DNA from: Allomyces macrogynus ATCC 38327
Lineage: Eukaryota; Blastocladiomycota; Blastocladiomycetes; Blastocladiales; Blastocladiaceae
Reading direction: 5' to 3'
DNA: 64,000 nt
Assembly (NCBI GenBank): GCA_000151295.1
Contig: GG745338.1
Coordinates: forward strand, 367,334-431,333
The notes beneath the pieces are model-generated. The model made no database searches, was not told the origin of the DNA, and saw only the letters and a program-made list of their open reading frames with translations. Below, piece after piece: positions 1 to 10,907 of the stretch (position 1 is the first letter of the stretch; every line of letters starts with the position of its first letter). Made by a program: the position numbers and the translations under genes.

Positions 1-382
1 CGGCCGTCGCAGATCCCAGGAGCAGCAGGTGCCCGCTCCCGGCCGTCCGCAAGTGCCTCGCCGCCCCCACCGTCGCCGCCCCAGACGGCAACGCCGACGT
101 CGACGCCGACAACGCCAACTTCGTGCGCCATCTCCCCCGTGGCTTTACTGATCCTTTGCGGCTTCTGCATCGCGCTCGCGACCGTCGACTCGGACTGCGA
201 CAGCGGCGGCTTGCTCAGGCTCGCGTGCCGGAGCATAATCGCGTGAGCGTTTCGAGAAACACGCAGAAGTTGCGCAGACGAACCGACTAGATCGTGAGGC
301 AGGGTCAGTTGTGGCCAAAGCGAGCAAATCTCAGCGTGAGCACCCTTACCTCGGCTAGGTAGACGCTCGACCAGCAAGGGCC
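1..382. other. No gene recognised (window edge)
   Basis: Only short GC-rich frames without recognisable similarity are visible. It may hold the 3' flank or a last exon of the membrane-protein gene to the right. Confidence 0.3.
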
Positions 383-1215
383 TTAGTCGGGTGCCGCGGC
401 GACGACAATGTTGGTCGATAAGATGAACACGGCTTCGAACCCAAGCGCGATGCGCGCCTTGTTGAGCAGTGATGCGAGGCCTTCGTGGAACCCGATGTCG
501 GCCGATTTGGTGTTGCCAACGAGCGTGCTCAGTGCTTGAGAAACAGGGCCGAGATGGTGCCGTTGATGACGGCGTCGCACAGCGCGCTGGCTGGGAAGGA
601 GTCGAGGCCAGAGCAAGAAGAGGTCCTCGCACGCGATCAGAGGAAAGAACACGGAAAACACACCCAAATTGAAAGTATCCGTGATGTCGGGGTTTGTTGG
701 CACGCCCCTGTTACCCTCCTGGATGATGGACAGAAAGTACGCAGTGGTGTTGGCCGTGTGCTTGGTAATGAAGAGCCCGGCACCGCCCTGGATCGCGTGA
801 AATAGGGCACGGTGCAACGCCCGCGCGCAAACGCCGTGGAACCGCAAGAAGTTGAGCATAATGAACCCGCATGCCACATGGCGCGCGGACAAAACGGTGG
901 AGAATCAGTGCGAACCATTTTCAGCATCAATCAGCGCTGCTGCAGCTTGCCGGCGCGCATACCGCCAGCCCACACAAACAGCAGCGACTAGTACTAGAGC
1001 ACCATCTGGCTCACGGGCACGGCGACGCCGGTTTGCGCGTCCTGCTGGTACCCGATGTTTTCCATGATCAGGTCGAGCATGTGCGCCACGGTCACACCAA
1101 CGAGCGCGAGGTAGAAGCCCGACTTTTTCAGCCGGTAGAGGGCAATCGCCGTGGCAAATGTGTTCATGTCGAGCATGAGAATGGCGCCGAGCAGGAACGC
1201 TGACGCTGACCACAC
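383..1215 (-). CDS. Putative multi-pass membrane protein, exons only partly resolved
   Basis: Two minus-strand blocks encode hydrophobic segments. One, about 994-1215, contains FLLGAILMLDMNTFATAIAL and a second helix around FYLALVGVTVAHMLDLI. The other, about 383-892, has helices near FNLGVFSVFFPLIACEDLF and a hydrophobic C-terminus ending in VVAAAPD. The blocks are in different frames and need at least one intron. A TAG preceded by pyrimidines just upstream of 1215 suggests that block starts at an acceptor, so the true start lies further right. I do not recognise the family; a fungal membrane protein with several helices is all that can be said. Confidence 0.3.
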
Positions 1216-2135
1216 AAACGTGGGCTACAACGGGCGTGGTCGCTATCAGTCCATCCTGTGCCCGTGCCGTCTTGCGTGGCGGCGGTAGGGTCAGTTCGAA
1301 CCTCAGTCAAGGCCAAGGTTAGGGCGATATTTACGGTCTGGGTCTTGACGGGTTGCTGGACGGGATGGTCGATCGGGGAGCCGTTGTCGCGTGACAGGGA
1401 GAACCCGAGGCGCGGTGGCGAGGACGTCGTCGTTGAGCAGCAATGTTTGATCAGAGTCGCTAATTGGTGCGGGCCGGGTCCCCAGCCGGCCAGGAGGCCG
1501 CGTGGGCAGTTCCTGGTGGCGGCCGGTAGGCTGAATGGGTGGTTCTGGTGGTGGTGCGCATCCCGCGCGTCGTCATCGTGACCACGGCCAGGGTTTCACC
1601 CTGCAAGCGCACGCGACCAGAAGCACTTAGGGAGGACACCGCTCCAGTCGTGTGCGGCCCGCTGGCCGTGTTGTGCGCGGTAGGGGTTCGCTCATCATTC
1701 TTTTGATCGTTGGTGGTCTTGGTGCATGGCAACCAATCACCTGAGCGCGTGCGAGTCTTGTGGCCACATCACATCACGCGACCGCGACGGAAATCAGTTT
1801 GTTTAATCAAACAAGAACCAACCTCGCCGTCGTCGTCCGCCGCGTCGACTTCACCAAATCTCCACTCCCCATCATCTCGAGAAGCTGCAACTTGCCGCAA
1901 TCCACGCCAGTACCCAGCCAGCCAACGTCCAGCAGCCAACCCGCGAGCCCAACCCTCAGTACCGATTTCGGGCCGACTTCCCCAACACCCAGTACCACCA
2001 GCCACGACCATGGCCCACGCACAACGGGTCCGCCGCCGCCCTCGTCCATGCACCCACACTCCACCCGCCGTTCCCTCACTCCCTGCCTCCATCTTTTAGC
2101 GCCCCGGCCGTGGCACCTCGGCCCCCACACAACAC
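1216..2135. other. Intergenic, no convincing gene
   Basis: Open frames here are short, overlap on both strands and have proline/serine/arginine-rich compositions typical of GC-rich shadow frames. The region probably holds the CFAP53 promoter and the 5' part of the membrane-protein gene to the left. Confidence 0.35.
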
Positions 2136-3697
2136 ATGGTTGGCGCTGGCGCCGACCGTCTGATCGTTGCGCGGCAGCGCGCCGAAGCCATGCGCGAGCA
2201 AATGCAGGCGCACCAGGCGTACTACGCGACCGCCGACTTGCACTCGCGTTTTGAGCAGGACGCGCCCGCGAGTATTCGCCGGCGCGCGGTCTCGCGCGCC
2301 GTGCTCGCTATGCGCAAGGCGGATCAGGCACGGGTCGAGGAGCGGCGGAATAAGTACGTTTTCTTTGGGAGTGACATGGAATGGATGGGGAAGGCTGACT
2401 TTGGGTGTGGGGTAGACTGCGCACTTTGTTGGACGAGGATACAGCGCGGTGGCGGCGCGAGTTGCTGAGCATGGAAAGTACGTCAGCGAGTCGCGTCGAC
2501 GAGATGCGGCAGCGCGTGGCCGAATTGAAGGCTAAGCGCGAGGAGGAGCGGCTCAAGATCGTCGAGGAGAAACTCGAGCAGCAGCGGCGGTACCTACGCT
2601 TGCTCCCCACATGTCCCCCACCAACACCCATCCTGACCTCTCTCTGTCAATAGCCTCAACTGCGACGAACTGCGCACGCACCGCTCCAAAGCCCTGACCC
2701 GGTCCGTGACCGCCGCGCGCAGCACGCAACTCGCCGAAAAGCAGCGCGCCCAACACCTCGCCGACCTCGACAAGCAGCGGTACGACGCGCAGTGGGAATC
2801 GCAACGGCTCGCGAAAGTCGCTGCCGAGGAAGCCGCACAGGCGCGCCGCCGCGCCGCCGACCTCGCGACCGTGCGCGAACTCGAAGCGCAAATCGCCGCC
2901 GTCGCGCGCCTGAAACTGCGCGAAAAGGAACTCGAGCGCGACGAAGCCGCTGTTGTTGCACAGGAATTGGCCCTTGCGGACGTGCGCGACGCACACGCCA
3001 AGGCGAAACAGGCGGCCGCGGCACGCGCCGCGCGGGCGGAGCTCGAACAGTCGACGCGCGATCGCGCTGTCGCGCGCGCGCGGGAGGCCGCGGCGGCGCT
3101 GGAGGCCGATCTGCAGTGGATTCAGCAGCTCGCGCAGTTCGACGCCGGGGATAAGGCCGCGCCCGACGCGCCCCGCGACCCACTGCGCNNNNNNNNNNNN
3201 NNNNNNNNNNNNNNNNNNNNNNNNNNNNNNNNNNNNNNNNNNNNNNNNNNNNNNNNNNNNNNNNNNNNNNNNNNNNNNNNNNNNNNNNNNNNNNNNNNNN
3301 NNNNNNNNNNNNNNNNNNNNNNNNNNNNNNNNNNNNNNNNNNNNNNNNNNNNNNNNNNNNNNNNNNNNNNNNNNNNNNNNNNNNNNNNNNNNNNNNNNNN
3401 NNNNNNNNNNNNNNNNNNNNNNNNNNNNNNNNNNNNNNNCGCGAGCGCGAAGAGCTCGAGCGGTCGGTCGAGGCGCAGCGGCGTGCCGAGGATCAGGAAC
3501 GGTTGGCGGATCGGTTGGTGCAGCTCGAGTACCAGGAGGCGCTGTTGGATCAGATGGAGGAGCGCAAGTGGCGCGATAAGGCGGTCGCGGATGAGGAACA
3601 GGACCGGTTGGATGCGTTGCGCAGTGCGGATCGCGAGTACCAGGAGTGGCTGCAGCGTGAGCTGGCACGGCCGTTGTCGGCGATGCGCGTCGTATAG
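2136..3697 (+). CDS. CFAP53: Cilia- and flagella-associated protein 53 (CFAP53/CCDC11)
   Basis: This axoneme-associated coiled-coil protein is needed for motile cilia. I join exons 2136-2353, 2416-2589 and 2654-3697, with introns of 62 and 64 nt (GTACGT..TAG and GTACCT..TAG). The spliced product keeps the CFAP53 signature: VEERRNKLRTLLDEDTARW, then VEEKLEQQRRLNCDELR, then a block of the type WESQRLAKVAAEEA. The whole protein is charged alpha-helix (trichohyalin/plectin-homology type). The N-terminus is shorter than in animals, but the ATG at 2136 is the only plausible start seen. A run of 251 N interrupts the last exon, and the frame differs on the two sides, so the gap length is not reliable or an intron lies inside it. 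A flagellar gene implies a swimming stage in the life cycle. Confidence 0.85.
3189..3439. other. Assembly gap (251 N) inside CFAP53
   Basis: This is an unbroken run of N within the last CFAP53 exon. The coding frame left of the gap is not the frame right of it, so the missing length is an estimate or includes an intron. Confidence 0.99.
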
Positions 3698-3894
3698 AGA
3701 GGGAGGGTGGACTGGATGTTGGGCGGGGAGGAAACAGCGAGAAAGGCATGGACTGGTCGTGATATATTGCATGGCGGGTGCAGGGAATGGACAAAGACAG
3801 AGAGTGCGCTGCTGACTGCCGCACGACGGGCAGCGAGAGGGGAAACAATGAACAAAACGCGTTCAAACGAGCGGGTACGCGAGACACCTCGATT

Positions 3895-5171
3895 TTACTC
3901 GCCACCTCCCGGCTCAAACAAGTTGGCATACTTTTTCCAGAACCAGACGGGCGGCTTGACCTTGCGTCCGGGCAGGAGCGCCTGCATGTCCTCGACGGGC
4001 GCAAGCGTGTTGCACCCGGCCTCGGGCCCGCGCGTCGCGCACTCGAGCACGTCGAGCATGGTCGTGACGAGCCGCGGCGTGAAGTTTTCGAGCGAGCTGA
4101 AGATGTCGATGGCCTCTTCGCGCGAGACGGGGATGTACCCCACGTCGAGCTCGAGTGCCTCGGACGCCGACGCGGCCAGGTCGCGCGCTGAGACGTGGTA
4201 GTCGAGGGTGAGCGTCATGACTAGCGTTGAATGAACGTGGTGAGAATCGCGTCGGGAGAGCAGATTCGAACGAATGGAGAGGATGTACCTTGCTTGAACG
4301 GCTCCTTGGTCACGGCCCCCGACTCGGCCGCTTCAAACAAATTGTGCGACGCCCACGTCGCGTCGTGCAGCGAAATCGGCGACAGGATCCCACCGTCCTC
4401 GCCGAGCGGCAGCCGCAGCGCGCCATAATCCTGAATATCCATGGCCATGTCGAGGAACCGCTCGAGTGCAAACGACAGGCGTAACAGCGTAAAGCTTGGC
4501 GCCTGGTCGCCGCGGAGCGTCAGGCGCGCGGCACGCTCGACGGCCGCATACCACTGAAATGCCTTGAGATCGGCAGTCCCCGCCCCACCGGTGCCGTGGC
4601 GCGACCAGACGACGACGTGGTGCAGTTCTGGGGCAATCGCGCGGTTCGCGGCCGCGGAAAGGGCGACGCGCGCTTGCTTCCCCGCGTCGGGCCCGACGTC
4701 GGGCACATAGACGATGCCGCGCAGGCGCGGGATCGCGGAAAGAACACTGGACCAGGCCTGCGCGAGTTCGGACGAGGAGGCCTTTGGCTCGATCTGGTGC
4801 GTCGTGCACCCAAGGTCGCGGACGAGCGCTGCGTAGGCCGAGGTCTCGTCGGAGACGGTGCAGTGTACCTGGTAGATGGGCACTTTCGCGGCTGTTTCGG
4901 TGTCGAGCACGTGCTGCGCGTCGTCGGTGCGCAAGACAGTTGGGAAGGCCGAGGCACCGAAATGGGCGAGAAAATCCTTGGCGGCGACGTAGCCGAGCAG
5001 CTTGTCGGCGTTGGTGATGAGGATGGGCACGGGCGCGGCATTGGCGGCCTTGGCAGTGGTCATGGTCGGTGACGCGTTGACGAGGGCGACGAGGGTGGTG
5101 CCGACCAGCAGCAAAAGGGCGGTGGCGCGGAGCGTGGAGCGCGGCGCACGGCGGGTGCGCGACCAGGCCAT
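3895..5171 (-). CDS. Secreted or membrane-anchored NmrA-like NAD(P)-binding protein
   Basis: I join exon 1 (5171-4289) and exon 2 (4220-3895) across a 68-nt intron (GTACAT..CTAG), giving about 402 residues. The start MAWSRTRRAPRS is followed by a hydrophobic run (LLLLVGTTLVALVNAS) that looks like a signal peptide or anchor. After it comes a Rossmann-like beginning (PVPILITNADKLLGYVAA), then a region like NmrA/atypical short-chain dehydrogenases (RLRGIVYVPDVGPDAG, HHVVVWSRHG, FTLLRLSFALERFLDM). The canonical GxxGxxG is degraded to NADKLLG, so it may bind nucleotide weakly or act as a sensor. In exon 2, the PVSREEAIDIFSSLE and VWFWKKYANLFEPG blocks look like the helical C-terminus of the family. 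The role is unknown. Confidence 0.6.
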
Positions 5172-5515
5172 GATGGTCGCAGCAGTGCGGCAAGTCGCGG
5201 TCGGTTGGGCGTGCAGGGTCGCTGGTGGTCGCGTCGCCGACGGAGGTGTCGTCAGTGTCGGTCGTGGAGCGAGAGGCAGAGCCGCGCTCGTTGCTCGTTG
5301 TGAGCGCAGGGCGCGCTCACCGCACCGACGCGGTCGCGTGCGCTCACACTGCTGCTGCCCACCGCACTTCCGTCTGGTCGTCCTTAGAATACGTTTTGCT
5401 CGTCGACATCCCATTCAGCACGAATTTCGCGCGGCCACTTGCACCAACGGCCCGCACACACTTGCCCGCCCGCGCTCGGCCCACGCCCACCGAGCTGATC
5501 TGCGCTGCGACCACC

Positions 5516-7147
5516 ATGACCGACACGACCACTGCCGCCCGACCCGCCTTCACGCTGCGCCGCCACCATGCAGCTGTCTCCGCCGTCGACTTCAACTTGG
5601 ATGCGACCCTGATGGCCTCGGCGTGCGTCTCCACCCGCTCGCTCGCTCCTCCGCACCGATGCGTGCGCTGACCACGCGCCCGCCATGCCACAAAGCAAAG
5701 CGACCAACACGGCCACGTCGTGATCTGGAGCACCGCCACGTTCCGCCCGGTCCGCGCCTGGAATGCGCACCCAGGCCGTCAGATCCTACGCGTCTCGTTC
5801 TTGAACGACACGACACTCTTAACGTACGGTTTCTCTCGCCGATCTCAAGTTTATGCACACGGATCAGCCATATGACCAAACGCGCTGTTGTTCATAGATT
5901 TGGTCGCGGCGAAGCGCTCAATGTGTGGGACCTGGACAGCGAGCACCAGGTAGCCACTGCTGGCGCGGCCAAGGGTGTGCTCGACGAGGCCGTGACGGCC
6001 GCACCGCCCTTGCTTGCGCAAATGCAAGTCCTTTCGGGTGGCCTGTGTGGTGGAGACGTGATTCCAAGTGCGTCTTGCCCAGTATTGCTCATGCTTTCTG
6101 TGTTTTTCCTGACCTGAACGCTTTACCCAACTAGTTTCCAGCGACACGACCGGCGAGTCGCATTTCTTGGTCGCGCTCCCGAGCGCAGACGAGAGCGGCA
6201 AGGTGCGTCGCCTCCTGACTCGCCGACCTTTTCGTTCAGTGATCCTGACCCATCTCTTGACCAGTTTGACTTGTTCCTGCTCCGACTCAACAGCAGCTCC
6301 GACACCACTAAGGGCCGGTTCGCCCCCATCACTCGTCATTGCGGTCACGACCCATCCCAACCCATCTCGTTCGGAATGCTCCTGAGCCTGCGCTGGTTCC
6401 ACCGGACCGATCCGTCGCTCATCACGCCATGGTGTCTCCTTGCCGGTTACGAGACGGGCACCGTCGTGACGTGGGGATGGCGACGCACGTCCGACGAAGA
6501 GCCGCGTGTGCGTCCACCGGGACGCGTTCCAGATCCGCTCGCGCACGTCACGGTCGCTCCGGCCGGTGTCCCCATCACCTGCGCCGTGCCCGACCGCAAG
6601 GCCAAGGTCGGGGTCGCGGGCACCGCGTCGAGCACGATCTACTTTTTTGAGCTGGTCCCGCAGGTCCGCTGGCCCAGTGAATCGGTTGATAGTGCTCACC
6701 CGGGTTGCTGACAAGTCGCTCGTTCACAGGACGCGTCAAGCGTGATTGTTTCGCCTCTGAATCTGCCTGCCGCCATGACTGGCACCGATGACAGCAAGAC
6801 GGGCGTACACGGGCTCGTCTTCCGCGCGGACAACAAGCGCATCGCGGTCGCGTCGTGGTCATCGGGGTTCGTGCTCATTTTCGTCAGGACATGAATGACG
6901 GTGGTCACGCACTGACCTGGCGTTCCTTCCCCTTCCGCATAGCGTACATATCCTGTCGCGCAACGGCAAGCACATGGCCACGCTGCCGTGCGCGGTCGAG
7001 GGTGATGCGGCGGTCGCGTTCTCGCCGCTTCTCGCCGACACGACTACGCCGGCAGCACCCACTGCGTCGTCTTGGACCCTCTCCGCGCAGCAGCTGCTCG
7101 CCGCGGGCACGGCCGACGGCGCCGTATTGCTCTGGCGCGTCCGGTAA
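5516..7147 (+). CDS. ASA1: WD40 protein, ASTRA-associated protein 1 / GNB1L-like
   Basis: Seven exons can be joined: 5516-5622, 5701-5823, 5898-6067, 6135-6202, 6265-6663, 6730-6866 and 6943-7147. They give 402 residues, a normal length for a small seven-bladed WD40 protein. Blades are visible at QHGHVVIWSTATFRPVRAW, LLTFGRGEALNVWDLDSE, WCLLAGYETGTVVTW, GLVFRADNKRIAVASWSSG and LLAAGTADGAVLLWRVR, the last ending the protein. This pattern matches fungal Asa1 and animal GNB1L, which work with the TELO2-TTI chaperone that stabilises PIKK kinases such as TOR and ATM. The intron before exon 6 uses a GTCCGC donor, and that before exon 7 a GTTCGT donor, so these two joins are the least certain. The last exon starts 'VHILSRNGKHMATL'. 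Confidence 0.7.
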
Positions 7148-7435
7148 ATAAATGATCGAATGAATTTTGTTTTGAAATCACATTGTGATCGGGCCGAACG
7201 ACGGGCCCACATGCGGGCAATCACCTTTCACCACCAGCACGCGTGCACGCGACATCAAAAACACAGCACGCGCAATTGTTCAATCCAAAGCTCGCCGTTC
7301 GCGTCGCCATTGTCGCGTCTCCCTCTCTTCTCTCCTTGCAAATAAATAGGCCGGATGGATGTTTCTGCAGACTACTTCTCTCCCGCGCCGGCAACGCCGG
7401 CAACCGCAGTAGCATCCGCAGTAGCAACCGCAACC

Positions 7436-9841
7436 ATGTTCACCAGCATCGACACGACCCTCGCCCGATTCCGCGCGGCCGCTGCGATCCCGGTCATCAC
7501 GAGCGCACGCTTCCTCGCGTCCGATCGCGTCGTGACCACGTCCTGGACCGTCCGCGACATGCAGCTCAACGCCAAGCGCACACTGTACCAGACGTTGTTT
7601 CTCGACGGCGCCACGGCGTCGGTCCCCGCCGAGGACGCGTCGCTCGGTCTCGATGCCGTGTTTGAGCGTGGCGACGGGACTTGGTGGCGTGCCGTGCAGC
7701 GTACCACCGTGACCAACGGGAAAGGGAAGAAACGGTGGGTCGAGGTTTGGGATAACGAGGGTGCCCTGATCGCGAGCGTGGAAGTGTCGGACGCGCATGG
7801 CGATTTTTACGTCGACAGTACGTTTTCTTGGTGAGATTGTGAGGGCGAGGTGAAGGGGGGCCGAAACTGATTGGCCGTGAACAATCCAGACCAGATTGGC
7901 GCGCTCGCGTGGTCGGCGTTGGGCACGCAGCTCGTGTACGTCGCTGAGCGCAAGGAACTGAAACGGGACGCAGTCGACGCGTTCACGTACGAGCCGGACT
8001 TCGGCGAGGCCTACTGGGGTAAGCGCCTCCCGTGCTCGTGCATTTGGCGCTGAACGAGGAAGAGGGCGAGTGGGCATTTGACGCGGCCAACGTTCTGGAT
8101 CTCGGTGCCGAGGTGTCGCCGTCCAAGGTGCGCGCTCTTGGGCATTTTGTCTGGATCAGCCCGGCCGGCACTGACGGGGCCGACCTACCAATAGCCCACG
8201 TTCATCCTCAACGACAACAAGATCCTGCTCGTCGGGTACCTCCGCGCACCCAAGGTCTGGGGCCTCGTCTACTGCCCGAACCGGCTCGCGCGGCTCTACA
8301 CGCTGAACCTCGATGGGACCGATCTGACCCCGCTCACGCCGGAAACTGACGCGGCGAGTTACCCCGTTCTTCATGCTTCGCGTATGAAAGCCGTGTACCT
8401 GTCAATGCCCGGGGGCGGGCCGCACAACGCGTGTTCGGCCCTGCACGAAATCGATTTCGAGTCGGGCGACATGCGCGTCGTCGTACCTGTCGTCGAGGAC
8501 CCGGATGTGCCCGGCGCGTTCCCAGGCTTGTTTGTCGACGCGCTGACCCCCGCGCAGACGAGCTACGAGGACACGATTTACGCAACGACCGCGTGGTACT
8601 CGTGGACCAAGATCGTGCGGATTGATTTGGCGACGGGACGTGTCGAGAAGGTGAACGGGCGCGAGGACCGGTCGTACCGCGTCCTGGACGTGTCGAACCG
8701 CGGGATCCTCGCAGTCGAGAGCGCGTTGGACCAGCCACCGCGGCTTGTTCGGCTCAGTGAGAACGGCGAGTGGGTCGCGGTCAAGGCATTTACGCCGCCC
8801 GCAGCGGTGGCCAAGTTGCTTGCGAATGTGGAAGTGACGGTGGAGGAGTTTGCGCCGCGCGTGCAGGCGATTGTTGTGCGGCAAAAGGAGCAGCGGGAGC
8901 CGTCGCCGCTGATCTTGTTGCCGCACGGCGGGCCGCATTCGGTGTCGGCGAATGAGTGTGGAGATGTGTCGGCTGCGAGCACGCTCGGGTATGTCGCGCA
9001 CGGGCATACGGTTGCGCTGGGTACGTTGTTGTAGTGCTGGCGACTTTGGGTGAGCGCGGAGGTTTCCCTGACTGTGTGCGGATCGTTTAGTCAACTACAC
9101 GGGCTCGACCGGATTCGGTAACGGGTCGATTTACGCGCTCGTCGGCAAGATTGGCGATCTCGAGGTCGAGGACTCGCACTGTGTTGCCAAGTCGCTCCTT
9201 GCGCGCACCGACCTGAACCTCGACCAGGAAAACGTGTATTACTTGGGCGGGTCGCACGGCGGATTGATTGGCGCGTTCTTGATCGGGCGGTACCCGGTAC
9301 GTTGTGTCTTTGGCACCCCGGTTCTGGTTCGGTGCATTGACCAGCTTTTTGATCACGGCAGGGTTTCTACCACGCCGCGTCGATCCGCAACCCGGCACTC
9401 AACCTCGGTACTTTTTCGGGCACCGATATCATGTGCGTTCTTCCTCTCCTGCACCCATTCCACCCTGCCTTATCCGCCCCGCGCTCACCCACACTCCCAT
9501 ACCAACATAGGGACTGGTCCTTCGCCGAGGCCGCGCTCCTGCACGACCTGCGGCGCCCGTCGCTCGTGACACCCGACACTTACGCGCGCATGTGGACACA
9601 CTCGTCTTCCTCTGTGATTTCGGGCGTCGAAACCCCGACCTTGATGCAATTGGGCAAAAAGGACGCGCGCGTGCCCAACCACCAAGCGCTCGAATGGATC
9701 GCGTGGATGCGCGGGAACAAGCCGCACGTGCCCGTGCGCACGCTCGTGTTTGACGATTCTGGGCACGCGCTGGATTCGATGGATGCGGCGCGGTACGGGT
9801 TTGAGGCGACGGTGCGGTTTTTTGCCGAGTTCCATGTGTAG
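7436..9841 (+). CDS. APEH: Acylaminoacyl-peptidase (acylamino-acid-releasing enzyme, S9C)
   Basis: This cytosolic serine peptidase removes N-acylated amino acids from peptides. It has an N-terminal beta-propeller and a C-terminal alpha/beta-hydrolase domain. The hydrolase part shows LLPHGGPHSV, VALVNYTGSTGFGNGS, the nucleophile elbow GGSHGG (Ser), the acid in GKKDARVP (Asp) and the base in DDSGHALDS (His). Introns were placed at 7818-7889, 9021-9090, 9297-9361 and 9433-9510. The ATG at 7436 has the better context; an in-frame ATG at 7355 would add 27 alanine/threonine-rich residues. Two frame breaks in the propeller are not explained by introns. Near 8029-8031 one base seems missing in a C run (GKRLP must continue into VLVHLALNEEEG). 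At about 8195-8200 one base seems extra before TFILNDNKILLVGYLR. These are assembly errors or real damage. Confidence 0.85.
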
Positions 9842-9869
9842 ACCGAGACATAGATAAATCCATGTTGCT

Positions 9870-10696
9870 CTATTCGTTGCCGGTTTGCCGCACCGCGTCG
9901 TGGATCCACGCGACCACGTCGCGGTAGAACCGCACGGCAATCAACTCGCCGGAAGTGGTGAAGTACTGCTCGAGCGGCGCCGTAGCACGGACTTCGGCGT
10001 GCCGCGCGCCCGCGCGCGCGTGGAAGGTCAGGTGCAGCTGGCAGTTGGGCCAGGCCGTGTCGACGGCCGACGCGACAGTCAGGGTCACAGGCGGGTCCTA
10101 ACACGGCCGCCGACGGTGAGCAGAGCTCTTCGCACCGGGTGGAGAAGGATGGAGCGTACCACGCCCACCGGGTCGATGCGCTTGCCCGTGGCCACTTTTG
10201 CGTCCTCGATAAAGAGGGTAATGTAGGTCGTGATCGCGGACACGGCCAGGTAGGCGATGACAGATGCGGTCACGCCCGCTTTCGATTCGTGGAACGGGAC
10301 GAGGAACCCGTAGACGGCGCCGCCGATGCCGATAATGGACGCAAGGAAGCCGAGGACGATGCGGAAGTCGGTCCACTTGGTGGACAGGTCAAACTCGAGG
10401 TCGTATTCGAGGATCTAGGGCCTAGCGGTCAGGACCGACGACGGCAGCATCTGGTCGCGAGCAGAGAGAGCGGGGAGACTCACGTCGCGGATAGAGTCCT
10501 CGAGCGTGTGGCGGTAGTCGTGGAACGCGTAGGGCGCGACCTTGCCGAAGCGCTCTGGATGTTGGCCGCGGGGTTGTCATCAGTTGCAGCATGGTGGTTG
10601 GCGTCGGGCGACATGGCGCTGGCACGGACTGTGGTCGTCCTTGAATGCTGACTGCGGGTACTCTGGCGCGTGCATCGTGGTGGAGATGTTGGTCAT
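9870..10696 (-). CDS. SPC2: Signal peptidase complex subunit 2 (SPC2/SPC25)
   Basis: This non-catalytic subunit of the ER signal peptidase links it to the Sec61 translocon. Exons 10696-10630, 10554-10484, 10414-10160 and 10097-9870 join to give 206 residues, the usual size (introns 75, 69 and 62 nt). The order fits SPC2: a cytosolic N-terminus (YAFHDYRHTLEDSIRDILEY), two transmembrane helices (IVLGFLASIIGIGGAVYGFL and VTASVIAYLAVSAITTYITL), then a cytosolic domain from VTLTVASAVDTAWPNC to a KFF/RFY-like segment (QYFTTSGELIAVRFYRD). It is divergently transcribed from GCP3 with only about 210 bp between the start codons, so the two share a promoter region. Confidence 0.8.
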
Positions 10697-10907
10697 GGTG
10701 CTGGCACCGCTGTCGTCGTGCTCGAGCTCCACGACGGCGAGCAAGCGGCCGGCGCGTCGTGGCGGGGACGTGGTCGCCGCCACGTGGGCGCTTCGAGCAC
10801 GACAGCTTCGGGTTACCGCCGGCACGACGGCATCGACGCTGCGACCCGACATTCCACGCGCTCCAACCACGCCCACGAAGCGCGACTAGCTGCACACGCT
10901 CGCGACC
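10697..10907. promoter_or_regulatory. Shared divergent promoter of SPC2 and GCP3
   Basis: These 211 bp separate two divergently read start codons. No TATA box or named factor site was identified; the assignment rests only on gene arrangement. Confidence 0.4.

Noticed and set aside
8138..8194. A 47-nt intron (GTCTGG..ATAG, about 8148-8194) in the peptidase gene
   Set aside because: It would remove FVWISPAGT, which matches the conserved propeller strand of the family, and is shorter than the introns around it. An indel is more likely.
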